Below are positions 24,947-33,281 of a stretch of DNA of 64,000 nt, one piece after another. The DNA is from COMBO-56-21 sp963705355 (GTDB taxonomy: Archaea > Thermoplasmatota > Thermoplasmata > UBA10834). Under the pieces are notes generated by a model that did no database searches, was not told the origin of the DNA, and saw nothing but the letters and a program-made list of their open reading frames with translations. The position numbers and the translations under genes were made by a program. Location: NCBI GenBank assembly GCA_963705355.1, contig OY970070.1:806001-870000 (forward strand), given 5' to 3'. How positions within the stretch are numbered: position 1 is the stretch's first letter; every line of letters begins with the position of its first letter.

Positions 24947-25438
24947 TCACTTGCCCGTGAGCAGCCCCTTCTTGCTCTCCTTTATCAGCTTCTGCAGTTT
25001 GATGAACCCGTCTATCAAGGCTTCCGGCCTTGCGGGACACCCTGGAATGTAGATATCAACTGGAATGAACTGGTCGACTCCGGGGACAACGCTGTAACTG
25101 TTGTAGAACGGCCCGCCAGAGATGGCACACTCGCCCATCGCTATTACCCACTTAGGCCCAGGCATCTGATCGTACAGCCTCCTGAGTGCGGGCTTCAGCT
25201 TCTTGCTGACCGGCCCATTTACCAGAAGAACGTCGCACTGGCGGGGCGTCGACCGATAAATCACACCGAACCTCTGGGCGTCGAATCTCGGGGCGGAGGC
25301 GACTGCCATCTCGAGAGCGCAGCACATTATGCCGAAATGGAGCGGGTATATGGAGTTCCTGGTGGCCCAATTGAAGAAATCCTTTGTGATGAGGTCCACG
25401 GCGCCGCCAACGGGGGAGCGCCTAAGCAAACCCTCCAT
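24947..25438 (-). CDS. nuoB: NADH dehydrogenase-like subunit B
   Basis: PSST-type subunit holding cluster N2, 163 aa from the ATG at 25438. Ligands are C39/C40 in HFGIMCCALEM, C104 in MGECAISGG and C134 in PGCPARPEAL. The first ATG leaves an 80-base gap to nuoA with no ribosome site, whereas every other junction in this operon is tight. The same frame stays open upstream with plausible protein to a GGAGGAG site at 25534-25540, followed by CTG codons at 25528 and 25522. A non-AUG start giving about 190 aa is therefore possible. Confidence 0.93.
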   Translation of the reverse strand: MEGLLRRSPVGGAVDLITKDFFNWATRNSIYPLHFGIMCCALEMAVASAPRFDAQRFGVIYRSTPRQCDVLLVNGPVSKKLKPALRRLYDQMPGPKWVIAMGECAISGGPFYNSYSVVPGVDQFIPVDIYIPGCPARPEALIDGFIKLQKLIKESKKGLLTGK

Positions 25439-25518
25439 GACATCGTCGGCCCACCTGGCGAAGTCCTTCGACCGAAACGCGATGACCTGGCCGATCGACG
25501 GGTTGTCAGGCTGCTGCT

Positions 25519-25878
25519 TCAGATCCAGATTATCTCCTCCTTCTTCAGGGCGTACGTGACGCCCACGAGGAGTATCCCTAGGAACATGAGCATATAGAGC
25601 TTGCCGAGCTGGCTCAGGTCAGCGAAGACCAGCGCCCACATGAGGACGAACACGGTGACGAGGTCGAACGCGACGAAGATGATGGCATACATGTAGTACT
25701 GGAAGTGGAACTGTATCTGCGCGTCGCCCACGGGGACTTCGCCGCACTCGTAGGTAGTCATGCCTCGAGGATCTCTCTTGTCGGTCCGGATATACCTCGA
25801 GAGCAGGAAAACGACCGTTGGAACAAGCAGGGCTATTATCGCAAAAACTGCGACTCCCATATAGTCCTCTGCAAGCAT
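25519..25878 (-). CDS. nuoA: NADH dehydrogenase-like subunit A
   Basis: Three-helix membrane subunit, 119 aa. The family motif is clear: TTYECGEVPVGDAQIQFHFQYYM, then FVAFDLVTVFVLMWA with conserved Asp. I choose ATG at 25878 because a TATA box sits 26 bp upstream, so transcription would begin about at this ATG; an ATG 13 codons further upstream would lie before the predicted transcript start. It is the first gene of the nuoABCDHIJJKLMN operon. Confidence 0.93.
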   Translation of the reverse strand: MLAEDYMGVAVFAIIALLVPTVVFLLSRYIRTDKRDPRGMTTYECGEVPVGDAQIQFHFQYYMYAIIFVAFDLVTVFVLMWALVFADLSQLGKLYMLMFLGILLVGVTYALKKEEIIWI

Positions 25879-25900
25879 TGTTCGGGGATTCTCTGCGAGG

Positions 25901-25907
25901 TATAAAG
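25901..25907 (-). promoter_or_regulatory. TATA box of the nuo operon
   Basis: CTTTATA on the minus strand, preceded by an A-rich BRE-like stretch, is centred 26 bp upstream of the nuoA ATG at 25878. This predicts a leaderless nuo transcript and decides the nuoA start. Confidence 0.6.
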
Positions 25908-26025
25908 CGTTTTTCAAGTCAGTGCATGCGGTTCTAGAAGGGCAGTGCCGTTCCTCGACGTCAATGTCGGGTCATCTCAGTGCTATTAGAGAAATGGGAG
26001 CAGGAAGTGGTTTGGCGAAGGCTGA

Positions 26026-26601
26026 CTACCTTAGCTTGGCACCGCACCTCGCGCAGAACATCCCCTGAGGATCGACACGAGACCCGCACATCGGACAGTT
26101 GCCGCCCACCAGGGCCATCGGCGGTCCCACGGGCGCATACAGCTGAGCTGGCTGCGTCTTCGTCCTTCCAGCGCTCATGACTACGACCACGATCACGATG
26201 ATGATCACGATGATCACAATCACCCCGATGAGTGCGCCCAAGATGAGGCTAGATATCCCGTGTCCGAGGAAGTTCAGGTCGTAGTTCAAGTTCGCGGAGG
26301 ATGTCCCCAGATTCTGCCATGTGAAACTGTAAGTGCCAGACGTTGAGGCTGTGAGGACGTTCACTTGGAACGTCTCGTTAACGCTCGTGATCGCGATTCC
26401 GTCAGGATCTGTGACTGTGAAGTGCAGGCTTTCGTCCGAAGACCATGAGTACGGCATGAGCTGGCCGGCATCAACCGTCACGTTCCTCGTGAAGGACACT
26501 CCCGCAGGAATGGCGCGCGACTCCGCTGAGGCGTTTGCCGGCAATGCTGTCAGAAGCAAGGCCAGGATCATGAACCCGACTATCCACTTGGCTGCCTTCA
26601 T
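26026..26601 (-). CDS. Secreted/membrane protein with C-terminal zinc ribbon
   Basis: A 191-aa protein of unknown function. Residues 1-27 are a signal peptide (lysines, long hydrophobic run, ANASAES). Residues 28-112 form an outside beta-rich domain (FTRNVTVDAGQLMPYSW; SGTYSFTWQNLG). A strongly hydrophobic helix spans about 115-145. A short cytoplasmic tail ends in a zinc ribbon, CPMCGSRVDPQGMFCARCGA. So an extracellular sensor-like domain is tied to an internal zinc ribbon. Similar architectures recur in Thermoplasmatota, but I know no function. It stands alone between nuoA and the radical SAM gene. Confidence 0.75.
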   Translation of the reverse strand: MKAAKWIVGFMILALLLTALPANASAESRAIPAGVSFTRNVTVDAGQLMPYSWSSDESLHFTVTDPDGIAITSVNETFQVNVLTASTSGTYSFTWQNLGTSSANLNYDLNFLGHGISSLILGALIGVIVIIVIIIVIVVVVMSAGRTKTQPAQLYAPVGPPMALVGGNCPMCGSRVDPQGMFCARCGAKLR

Positions 26602-26705
26602 TCGTTCACCGGCGGATGTATGGCTTCACCGATTAATAGTAATCTTCCCGACCAGGCAGCGGACCCTGATTGAAAGCCACTTCTTTCCCATGTAGTTGAA
26701 TATGC

Positions 26706-26713
26706 TTTTATAT
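26706..26713 (+). promoter_or_regulatory. TATA box of the radical SAM gene
   Basis: TTTTATAT is centred 27 bp upstream of the ATG at 26737, so the transcript should be leaderless. Confidence 0.55.
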
Positions 26714-26736
26714 GCTGGCCTTCCTGTTGTCGCCCG

Positions 26737-28443
26737 ATGTCGGCTCCCGACCTTGTCCTGCTGCATCCTCCGAGCGTGATGGACTTCCGCAAAAGAACGC
26801 TCCTGCTGGGGCCTGTGAGCGACCTGATCCCATCCACGCCCGTATTCGAGATGTACCCCATCGGGTTCACGACGATAGCCTCGCACCTGGAATCGAACGG
26901 CTACTCTGTCCGGATCGCCAACATCGCGACCAGGATGCTCGCGTCCAAGAGGTTCGACCCGGAGAGGTTCGTCAAATCGATCGATGCCGAGGTTTTCGGG
27001 ATAGACCTCCACTGGATGCCACACGTCCAGGGAGCGCTTGAGCTGGCGAAAATCGTGAAAAAGCACCACCCGGATAGACCGATGGTCATGGGTGGGTTCA
27101 GCGCGTCCTACTATCACACGGAACTTCTCACGAAGCACCCAGAGGTCGACTTCGTCCTCAGAGGCGACTCGACTGAGAAACCGCTCCAGATGCTCATGGA
27201 TGCCCTCGCATCGAGCAGGCCTCTGGACGGCATCCCGAACCTGACCTGGAGAGACGGCAAGGAGATCAGGACCAACCCCCTGTCGCACGTTCCCGAGAAC
27301 CTGGACGATGTCCTGATCGACTACGGCCTGATGATCAGGAAGGTCCTGCGGCACAGGGACCTCGAAGGACACCTGCCCTACAGGAATTGGAAAACCAACC
27401 CGATGTCGATCGCAGTCTCGGTGAGGGGCTGTACCCACAACTGCGTGAACTGCGCAGGCTCGTGCGACTCGTTTGCCAGGAATTTCAACAGAAGCAAGCC
27501 AGCATACAGGTCGCCCGAATTGCTCGCAGACGATGTGGCGAGAGCGGAGGAATACGTGAAAGGGGCGACGTTCGTAGTCGGCGACATACGCCAGCCGGGG
27601 AGGGAATACGCCTCCAGATTCCTCACAGAACTCAGGAACAGGAAGGTCAGGAACGAGGTCGTGATCGAGCTGTTCACACCTGCCGACAGAGTCTTCGCAG
27701 AGGAAGTCGCCAAGAGCGTCGAGAACTTCAGCGTCCAGATATCGCCTGAGACGCACGATGAGAAAGTGCGAAAAGCGCAGGGAAAGCCGTACACAAACGC
27801 CGCTCTCGAGAAATCGGCAGAGGCCTTCCTCGACGCAGGCTGCGGCCGGTTCGACATGTTCTACATGATCGGCCTGCCTCTCCAGACACCAGAATCCGTC
27901 GGCGACACAGTGAGATATGCCGAGAGACTGTACGAGAAGTTCAAGGGAAAGAGGCTGTTCCCGTTCATCAGCCCGCTGGCGCCATTCCTCGACCCCGGAG
28001 GAAACGCGTTCGAACACTCCGAGCAGCTGGGTTTCAGGTTGTTCGCATCCAGCCTCGAGGACCACATCAAGCTGGCGACAATGCCCAGCTGGAAGTACGT
28101 GCTCAACTACGAGACGAGGTGGATGACAAGAGCAGCGATTGTCGACGCGTCCTATTCGTCAGGCCTCGGCTTGAACTCGATAAAGAGGAAGATGGGGCTG
28201 ATAGCCGAGGACGTGGCGGACAGGACCGAAAGCAGGATTCGGGCGGCTCAGGAGCTGTCCAGGAGGATAGACTCCATCGTCGGCAAGGGCACCGCCTCGG
28301 AGGGCGAGATGGATGCCCTGAGAGAGGCCGCAGCTGGCCTGAGTGAATCCACCGTTTGCGAAAAGGGCGAACTGGACTGGACAGATGAAACTATCTATGC
28401 CAGTATCCCGCGCATGGTCGGCTCGCTGCTCAGAAGAAGATGA
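26737..28443 (+). CDS. B12-binding domain/radical SAM protein
   Basis: Radical SAM enzyme of 568 aa with an N-terminal cobalamin-binding-like domain (about 1-180) and a [4Fe-4S] motif C232xxxC236xxC239 in VRGCTHNCVNCAGS. The C-terminal 150 residues are helical. It resembles the Ta0216-type family known from Thermoplasma and relatives, whose reaction is not established; B12-radical SAM proteins often methylate unactivated carbon or rearrange lipids. A TIM-barrel segment with FSVQISPETHDEKVRKAQGK is intact. It is monocistronic, 54 bp ahead of mobB. Confidence 0.85.
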   Translation: MSAPDLVLLHPPSVMDFRKRTLLLGPVSDLIPSTPVFEMYPIGFTTIASHLESNGYSVRIANIATRMLASKRFDPERFVKSIDAEVFGIDLHWMPHVQGALELAKIVKKHHPDRPMVMGGFSASYYHTELLTKHPEVDFVLRGDSTEKPLQMLMDALASSRPLDGIPNLTWRDGKEIRTNPLSHVPENLDDVLIDYGLMIRKVLRHRDLEGHLPYRNWKTNPMSIAVSVRGCTHNCVNCAGSCDSFARNFNRSKPAYRSPELLADDVARAEEYVKGATFVVGDIRQPGREYASRFLTELRNRKVRNEVVIELFTPADRVFAEEVAKSVENFSVQISPETHDEKVRKAQGKPYTNAALEKSAEAFLDAGCGRFDMFYMIGLPLQTPESVGDTVRYAERLYEKFKGKRLFPFISPLAPFLDPGGNAFEHSEQLGFRLFASSLEDHIKLATMPSWKYVLNYETRWMTRAAIVDASYSSGLGLNSIKRKMGLIAEDVADRTESRIRAAQELSRRIDSIVGKGTASEGEMDALREAAAGLSESTVCEKGELDWTDETIYASIPRMVGSLLRRR

Positions 28444-28497
28444 CGCCACCATCAGCTTTTATCCTCCGTCGCTAGTATCAGGTCTCGGAGGCAGCGG

Positions 28498-29184
28498 ATG
28501 ATCATCGGGGTCTACGGCTACCAGGACGCGGGCAAGACGAAGCTCGTCGAGCAATTGGTCGCCGCTCTGGTCAAGAAGGGATACAAGGTCTCGACCGTCA
28601 AGCACACACCTCATGACAAGACCATAGACTGCGAGGGCAAGGATACTTGGAGGCACTGGAAGGCTGGGAGCGATCCCGTGGTATTCTCGTCGAAGACAGA
28701 GACCACAATCATCAAACACTCGAAGACGTCGGCGAACGATATCGCGAACATCGTTATGCGCGAGTACAGCCCCGATGTCCTTATTGTGGAAGGTTTCAAG
28801 GGGGGTTCCTTCCCCAAGGTGTCTGTGGGAAAAGTCAGTCCTAGAAAAGGGACAGTGCTTGCAAATCCGAGGCTTCCAAACCTTGTGGAGTATGTCGAGC
28901 ACGAGATCGCCGTCGAGAAGGTCTTGTCGGAACTCCCAGGACTGGATTGCGGGAAATGTGGTCTTGATTGCATGGGACTCGCACGGGAGATCGTGCACGG
29001 GAAAAGGAAGCTCAGAGACTGCAGGGAACTGTCCGATCTGGATGTGAGGATTTTTGTCGATGGAAGGAGAATCGCAGCGGGGAAGTTCGTCTCGAGCATA
29101 GTCCACGACACGGTTCGGGGCATGCTCGGTAGCCTCAAGGGATATGAACCGGGAAAGGAAGTTGAAATCCGTCTGGTTCCGTAA
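28498..29184 (+). CDS. mobB: MobB-like GTP-binding protein
   Basis: P-loop protein of the MobB family that assists attachment of a nucleotide to molybdopterin. GYQDAGKTKLVEQL holds the Walker A (residues 6-19); the Walker B-like DVLIVEGFKGGSFPKV is typical of MobB. The C-terminal part (about 145-228) has a four-Cys pattern LDCGKCGLDCMGLAREI and a tail with KRKLRDC, resembling an Fe-S or zinc addition seen in archaeal MobB-like proteins. No molybdopterin genes are adjacent, so the cofactor role is by family only. Length 228 aa. Confidence 0.85.
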   Translation: MIIGVYGYQDAGKTKLVEQLVAALVKKGYKVSTVKHTPHDKTIDCEGKDTWRHWKAGSDPVVFSSKTETTIIKHSKTSANDIANIVMREYSPDVLIVEGFKGGSFPKVSVGKVSPRKGTVLANPRLPNLVEYVEHEIAVEKVLSELPGLDCGKCGLDCMGLAREIVHGKRKLRDCRELSDLDVRIFVDGRRIAAGKFVSSIVHDTVRGMLGSLKGYEPGKEVEIRLVP

Positions 29185-29196
29185 CATTTTCGGGTC

Positions 29197-29213
29197 GTGA
29201 CTTCTCAGGTCAC
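29197..29213 (-). repeat. Hairpin at the 3' end of tnpB (right-end/omega-RNA candidate)
   Basis: GTGAC and GTCAC pair around a seven-base loop and straddle the tnpB stop codon. In IS200/IS605-type elements, the 3' end of tnpB and the right end encode the omega RNA and fold into hairpins, so this is a likely right-end structure; the exact element boundary is not determined. Confidence 0.4.
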
Positions 29214-30434
29214 TGCACCAGTGCCACTCGTTCCATTCGGCTCCGACCGTGCGCCCTTGACAGGGTCGTATAGGATCATCATCACGTCATGCTGGAACGC
29301 GCCGGGGTTGAACCGTAAACCCCCTGCCATCCCCTTCGAGATGGCTGTTTGCAGCAGGTTGATGCTGGCGTTGATGTGCCTGTCGAGGTGCCAGCCGCAC
29401 TCGCATGTGAACTCGGTACCCATTCGGGAATCTTGTATCCTCCCACATATCGGGCACGCTCTGCTGCTGTTTCGTGGATCGACCTTGACCACTGGGATAC
29501 CTTTCCACTGAGCCTTGTACTCGATGATCTGGTGGAGCTTTCGCCTGGGCCACATGCTGAGACGCCGATTCAGCTCTTTGCTACTTTTCGGCCTCATTCC
29601 CTTCAGGTCTTCGAGAACGATTGCAGATTTCCGTTCCTCCGCGGACTTCAGGACTGAGTTCGCCACCTGGTGCATTCTGTAGTCGATCCGGTGGTGCTCC
29701 CTTGTTCCTTCTGTTCTGCACAGGAACCTCGCCGTACGTCGATCATGCGATTTCTTCTTCTGCAACCCCCTGCGTCTGTCATGGTGTCGTTGCTGGATGA
29801 TGGCAACGTCCGGGAAGGGGGTCCTGACGACCGTGCCGACATCCCCCTTGACGAAAACCCCGTCTAGACTCCGCTCGTTCGTGTCCAGGGAAATCACGGA
29901 TTCGGGGACGTAGGGATTTGGCGCCTTCTTCCTGAAAGCGACGATTGCTCTGTCAGAAAAAAGCGTCAGCGAACCGAGAGTGTAGACCTGATCATCCATG
30001 TACTTGCGGTGATACTGGCTCACAACGAGCTTGATCTTCACATGGCATCCAGCCCTGATCGGAAGATCGATTATGCCATTCTCCCGATCGAGCTTGTATG
30101 CCTGATTTTCGGCCTTCATCATCAGTCGCCTGACATAAGGTATATTCCTTGCATTCCCCTTCCGAACCAGCCTGCGATGGTTCTTGAGGACGCTACCGGC
30201 CACTTCGAACGCCGAAACGAGGTGCTGGGCGTACATCCGGGGATGGTCTATCCTGAAATCTTTGTATTCCAGCCTCGTCAAGGCATTCCTTGAAGACACT
30301 CCTGCAAGAAAACCAGCTCGGATCGCGTTGTTCACGGCGAGGCGAAAATCCTCAAGCAAGAACTTCGCCTCAGAAGGAAGATCGCAGTCAAGACTGAATG
30401 CGATCGACTTGACCAGCATCGAGTCTCTAGCCAC
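29205..30434 (-). CDS. tnpB: TnpB, RNA-guided nuclease of IS200/IS605-type element
   Basis: Transposon-encoded RuvC nuclease, ancestor-type of Cas12, 409 aa. The catalytic triad is intact: D184 in ISLDTNERS, E275 in IVLEDLKG and D351 in HLDRHINAS; the zinc finger uses C327, C330, C344 and C346. No tnpA transposase lies nearby, so this is a solo (IS1341-like) copy. The start is GTG at 30434 or ATG at 30419. An ATCAA (TTGAT on the minus strand) at 30497-30501 would suit the left-end target motif. It interrupts the space between mobB and the HdrD-like gene. Confidence 0.93.
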   Translation of the reverse strand: MARDSMLVKSIAFSLDCDLPSEAKFLLEDFRLAVNNAIRAGFLAGVSSRNALTRLEYKDFRIDHPRMYAQHLVSAFEVAGSVLKNHRRLVRKGNARNIPYVRRLMMKAENQAYKLDRENGIIDLPIRAGCHVKIKLVVSQYHRKYMDDQVYTLGSLTLFSDRAIVAFRKKAPNPYVPESVISLDTNERSLDGVFVKGDVGTVVRTPFPDVAIIQQRHHDRRRGLQKKKSHDRRTARFLCRTEGTREHHRIDYRMHQVANSVLKSAEERKSAIVLEDLKGMRPKSSKELNRRLSMWPRRKLHQIIEYKAQWKGIPVVKVDPRNSSRACPICGRIQDSRMGTEFTCECGWHLDRHINASINLLQTAISKGMAGGLRFNPGAFQHDVMMILYDPVKGARSEPNGTSGTGAVT

Positions 30435-30607
30435 TCTCCTGGTACTTGTTTCCAGCGACTACTTGTATCATCAGATTTGTTACAGAACCAAGGTTTATCA
30501 ACATTGATGTCATCCCTTAGAACAAGGGGCTTGATCGGCCCTGCGCCATGCTGAGACGCTGCGGGGACCATTGGACTGCCTATCGACACTCCTATACGGT
30601 GATTGTT

Positions 30608-31765
30608 ATGAGAAGAATCAACGAAATTGAGAAGGACCTGTACGCCTGCCTGCAGTGCGGATACTGCAAGGACATATGTCCGGTCCACACCTTGATCGGT
30701 TGGGAGTCGTCCTCGCCCAGGGGCAAGGTCTTCTACCTTAGGCAGATGGCTGCAAAGACCCCGATGGACAGACTCCTGGGCAGGCAGACCAAGATCACCC
30801 CTCAGTTCGTGGACCGGGTGTTCCAGTGCACGTCCTGCGCCGCGTGCGAGAACAAGTGCCATGTAGAGATCGAGTTCTCTCATCTCTGGGAGGAAGTCAA
30901 GGAATGGCTGATTTCAGAGGGCTACGGACCACCGGAGGCCCAGAAGAAGATCAGGGAAAGGGTCGTCCAAAAACGGAACCCGTACGATGAGCCAACGGAG
31001 AAAAGGGCCGATTGGCTGCCCGCGGACGTCAAGCTCTCCCCCAATCCCGACGTGATATTCTTCACAGGCTGCACCGAGGCTTACCGGCTGCAGCCTCTGG
31101 CCGTGGCCACCGCGAGGCTCCTCGACAAGGCGGGCGTGAAGTTCAACATCCTAGGCGAGGACGAATGGTGCTGCGGCTCTCCCCTGTTGAGGACGGGGCA
31201 GAAAGGGCCCGTCAGGGACGAGCTGGCACCACACAACGTCAGGGAAATGGACAAGCGAGGTTGGAAGGTCATGGTTACCGCGTGTGCTGGCTGCTTCAAC
31301 ACTATGAAGACGGACTATCCGAAGCTGACGGGAAAGCCCAGCTACAAGCTGTACCATATCTCCGAGTATCTGGAGAGGCTCATCAAAGAGGGCAAGCTCA
31401 AGTTCACCAAGGACTTCAAGAAGAAGGTTGCGTACCACGACCCCTGCCACTTGGGCAGGCACGCGAAGGTCTACGACGCGCCCAGGAACGTGCTAAAGGC
31501 GATTCCGGGATTGCAGCTCATACAGATCAAGGAAGAGCGGGAAGATTCAGTGTGCTGCGGAGCCGGGGGTGGCTTCAAGTCCGCTTTCAACGACATGGCC
31601 GAGGACATCGCAGCAGAGAGGGTGAAGCAGTTCGTCAAAGCAGGCGCCGATGTGATTGCGACATCGTGTCCGTTCTGTCAGATCAACCTGAACGCTGGCG
31701 CGAAGAAGGTTGGATTGGACATCAAGACAATGGATGTCGTTCAGATAGCGCTTCAAGCGGCCTGA
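30608..31765 (+). CDS. HdrD/GlpC-like iron-sulfur protein with two CCG domains
   Basis: Electron-transfer or heterodisulfide-reductase-type subunit of 385 aa from ATG 30608. Two ferredoxin clusters (C14/17/20/24 and C74/77/80/84; the second ends CHVE rather than CP) precede two CCG domains: EWCCGSPLL with ACAGCFNTMKTDYP, and HDPCHLGRH with VCCGAGGGF and TSCPFCQINL. These bind non-cubane [4Fe-4S] clusters in HdrB/HdrD. An extra 20 codons upstream are open but unlike protein. It could supply the HdrBC function missing from the hdrA-metF operon, or act with lactate/glycolate-type dehydrogenases. Confidence 0.88.
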   Translation: MRRINEIEKDLYACLQCGYCKDICPVHTLIGWESSSPRGKVFYLRQMAAKTPMDRLLGRQTKITPQFVDRVFQCTSCAACENKCHVEIEFSHLWEEVKEWLISEGYGPPEAQKKIRERVVQKRNPYDEPTEKRADWLPADVKLSPNPDVIFFTGCTEAYRLQPLAVATARLLDKAGVKFNILGEDEWCCGSPLLRTGQKGPVRDELAPHNVREMDKRGWKVMVTACAGCFNTMKTDYPKLTGKPSYKLYHISEYLERLIKEGKLKFTKDFKKKVAYHDPCHLGRHAKVYDAPRNVLKAIPGLQLIQIKEEREDSVCCGAGGGFKSAFNDMAEDIAAERVKQFVKAGADVIATSCPFCQINLNAGAKKVGLDIKTMDVVQIALQAA

Positions 31766-31794
31766 GCCTGTTCCGGCTTCGTCAGACTCTATTA

Positions 31795-32313
31795 TCAGAT
31801 GCCAGTCCACGGCACGCCCTTGTGTGCGCTCATGACAATCTGCGTGTCTGTCTCCTTTATGCCATCCATCTTAAGGAACGTGTCTATGAATTCCTGGAGT
31901 TCCGTCATCCCTACGAAAAGCGCCACGACAAGAAGGTCGTACTCGCCCGTAACCCTGTAGACAGCGACGACCCTGTTATGGTTCGTCAGGTGCTGCACGA
32001 CCAAGTCTAGCTTGTCCGTCACCGTCTTGACATGGACGTATGCCTTGACCGTGTTCTCGATGAGCCTGTAGTCGATGTGAATCGAGAAGCGAAGGATGAT
32101 GCCCTTCTCGATCAGGTTCTTGATCCTCCGCCTGACCGTCGCCTCGGTGACATTCAGCTTCTTCGCAATCTCCGAGTTGCTCATTCGAGCGTTCTCCCTA
32201 AGCTCACATAGGATTCTGATGTCAGTCCTGTCTATCGGGAGCATCTTGAGGTCGAGGCCCTTCCATCTCTCGTAGATCTCGCATGGCGGTTCGTCTGAAG
32301 GTGCTGAGGTCAT
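31795..32313 (-). CDS. Lrp/AsnC-family transcriptional regulator
   Basis: DNA-binding regulator of 172 aa. HTH domain about 27-85 (IDRTDIRILCELRENARMSN; AKKLNVTEATVRRRIKNLIE) and RAM/ActR-type ligand domain 95-165 (AYVHVKTV; VYRVTGEYDLLVVALF). The N-terminal 24 residues are extra; GGAGGTCC upstream of 32313 supports the longer start, though ATG at 32244 is possible. It is convergent with the HdrD-like gene. A tandem GATTGAC repeat lies about 105 bp upstream (32415-32431) and may be a binding site. Confidence 0.92.
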   Translation of the reverse strand: MTSAPSDEPPCEIYERWKGLDLKMLPIDRTDIRILCELRENARMSNSEIAKKLNVTEATVRRRIKNLIEKGIILRFSIHIDYRLIENTVKAYVHVKTVTDKLDLVVQHLTNHNRVVAVYRVTGEYDLLVVALFVGMTELQEFIDTFLKMDGIKETDTQIVMSAHKGVPWTGI

Positions 32314-32452
32314 CGCAATACCGGACCTCCAACAAGGAAGGCCTACTTCAAGCTAACGGAATTCATGCAAAAAGGCGGTCCACAAGCATCCATTTCGTAC
32401 TGGATTTGCCAAATGATTGACGATTGACGTTTAAGAGCGTGCCGAAAAGTGC

Positions 32453-33235
32453 CTACGTTCCGAACCGGCGCTTCCTCAGCTGATAAGCCCTGACGGCCCT
32501 CAAGAAGTCGATCTTCCTGAAGCCCGGCCAGTACACGTCAGAGAAGTACAGCTCGGAGTATGCGAGTTGCCATAGCAAGAAGTTGGAGATCCGTTCTTCG
32601 CCTGAGGTTCTTAGAATCAGGTCGGGGTCGGGCATGTCCTTAGTGTACAGGTACTCAGAGAAGGTCTTCTCTGAGATGTCGTCGACACCGATGCTGCCGT
32701 CCTTCACTGCCTGTGCGACATCTCGTATCGCGTGTAGTATCTCCTCCCTTCCGCCGTAGCCGACTGCGAGGTTGAAGAAGTACTCGTTGTAGTTCTTGGT
32801 CCTGTCCTCCGCATACTGGATCGCGTCCCTGAGGTCGTTGGGAAGAAGCTCTCTCTGACCCAGGACCTTCACGCGTATCTTGTGTTTGTGCACGCGCTCG
32901 TCGTCCGCGAGCTTTCTGAAGTTCTGAATGAACATGCGCATGAGGTCGTCGACCTCCTGCTTCTCTCTACCGACATTCTCGGTGGAGAAGGCATACACCG
33001 TCAGGATCTTCACGCCGATCTCCATGCACCACTCGAGGATGTTCTCGAGCTTCTCTCGGCCTTTCTCGTGCCCCTCGGAGACCAAAAGGCCTAACTCCTT
33101 CGCGTACCGCCTGTTCCCGTCCATGATTATCGCGACATGGTGCGGGACCGGCATGGCTTGGACCTCTTTGAGAAGACGCTTCTCGTAGGCGTTGTAGGCC
33201 GTCGATGATATCGCTCTTGTGAGATCGGTTGTCAT
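32453..33235 (-). CDS. uppS: Cis-prenyl (undecaprenyl-type) diphosphate synthase
   Basis: Makes the long-chain polyprenyl diphosphate used as glycosyl carrier lipid (dolichol-type in archaea). In 260 aa: IIMDGNRRYAKE with catalytic D39 (residues 37-48), YAFSTENVGR, and the C-terminal RTSGEERISNFLLWQLAYSE binding IPP. The N-terminal 30 residues are a helix as usual. A TATA-like GCTTTAAATC lies about 40 bp upstream. It stands apart from the lipid-core genes elsewhere in the window. Confidence 0.95.
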   Translation of the reverse strand: MTTDLTRAISSTAYNAYEKRLLKEVQAMPVPHHVAIIMDGNRRYAKELGLLVSEGHEKGREKLENILEWCMEIGVKILTVYAFSTENVGREKQEVDDLMRMFIQNFRKLADDERVHKHKIRVKVLGQRELLPNDLRDAIQYAEDRTKNYNEYFFNLAVGYGGREEILHAIRDVAQAVKDGSIGVDDISEKTFSEYLYTKDMPDPDLILRTSGEERISNFLLWQLAYSELYFSDVYWPGFRKIDFLRAVRAYQLRKRRFGT

Positions 33236-33281
33236 GCGCTCCGACCGCTATTCGCCTCCAATGCGGGGGCGTGATTTAAAG

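Larger units (their letters stand above)
29197..30496 (-). mobile_element. Solo tnpB element (IS1341-like), approximate limits
   Basis: Limits are tentative. The left end is placed next to a TTGAT motif on the minus strand (30497-30501), the target motif known for some IS605 members; the right end at the hairpin by the tnpB stop. There is no tnpA and I could not find perfect terminal features. Confidence 0.4.

Noticed and set aside
26626..28065. Long open frame of 479 codons on the minus strand
   Set aside because: It is antisense to the radical SAM gene; its protein is Arg/His/Val-rich with no domain, as expected from G/C-rich complement of a real gene.
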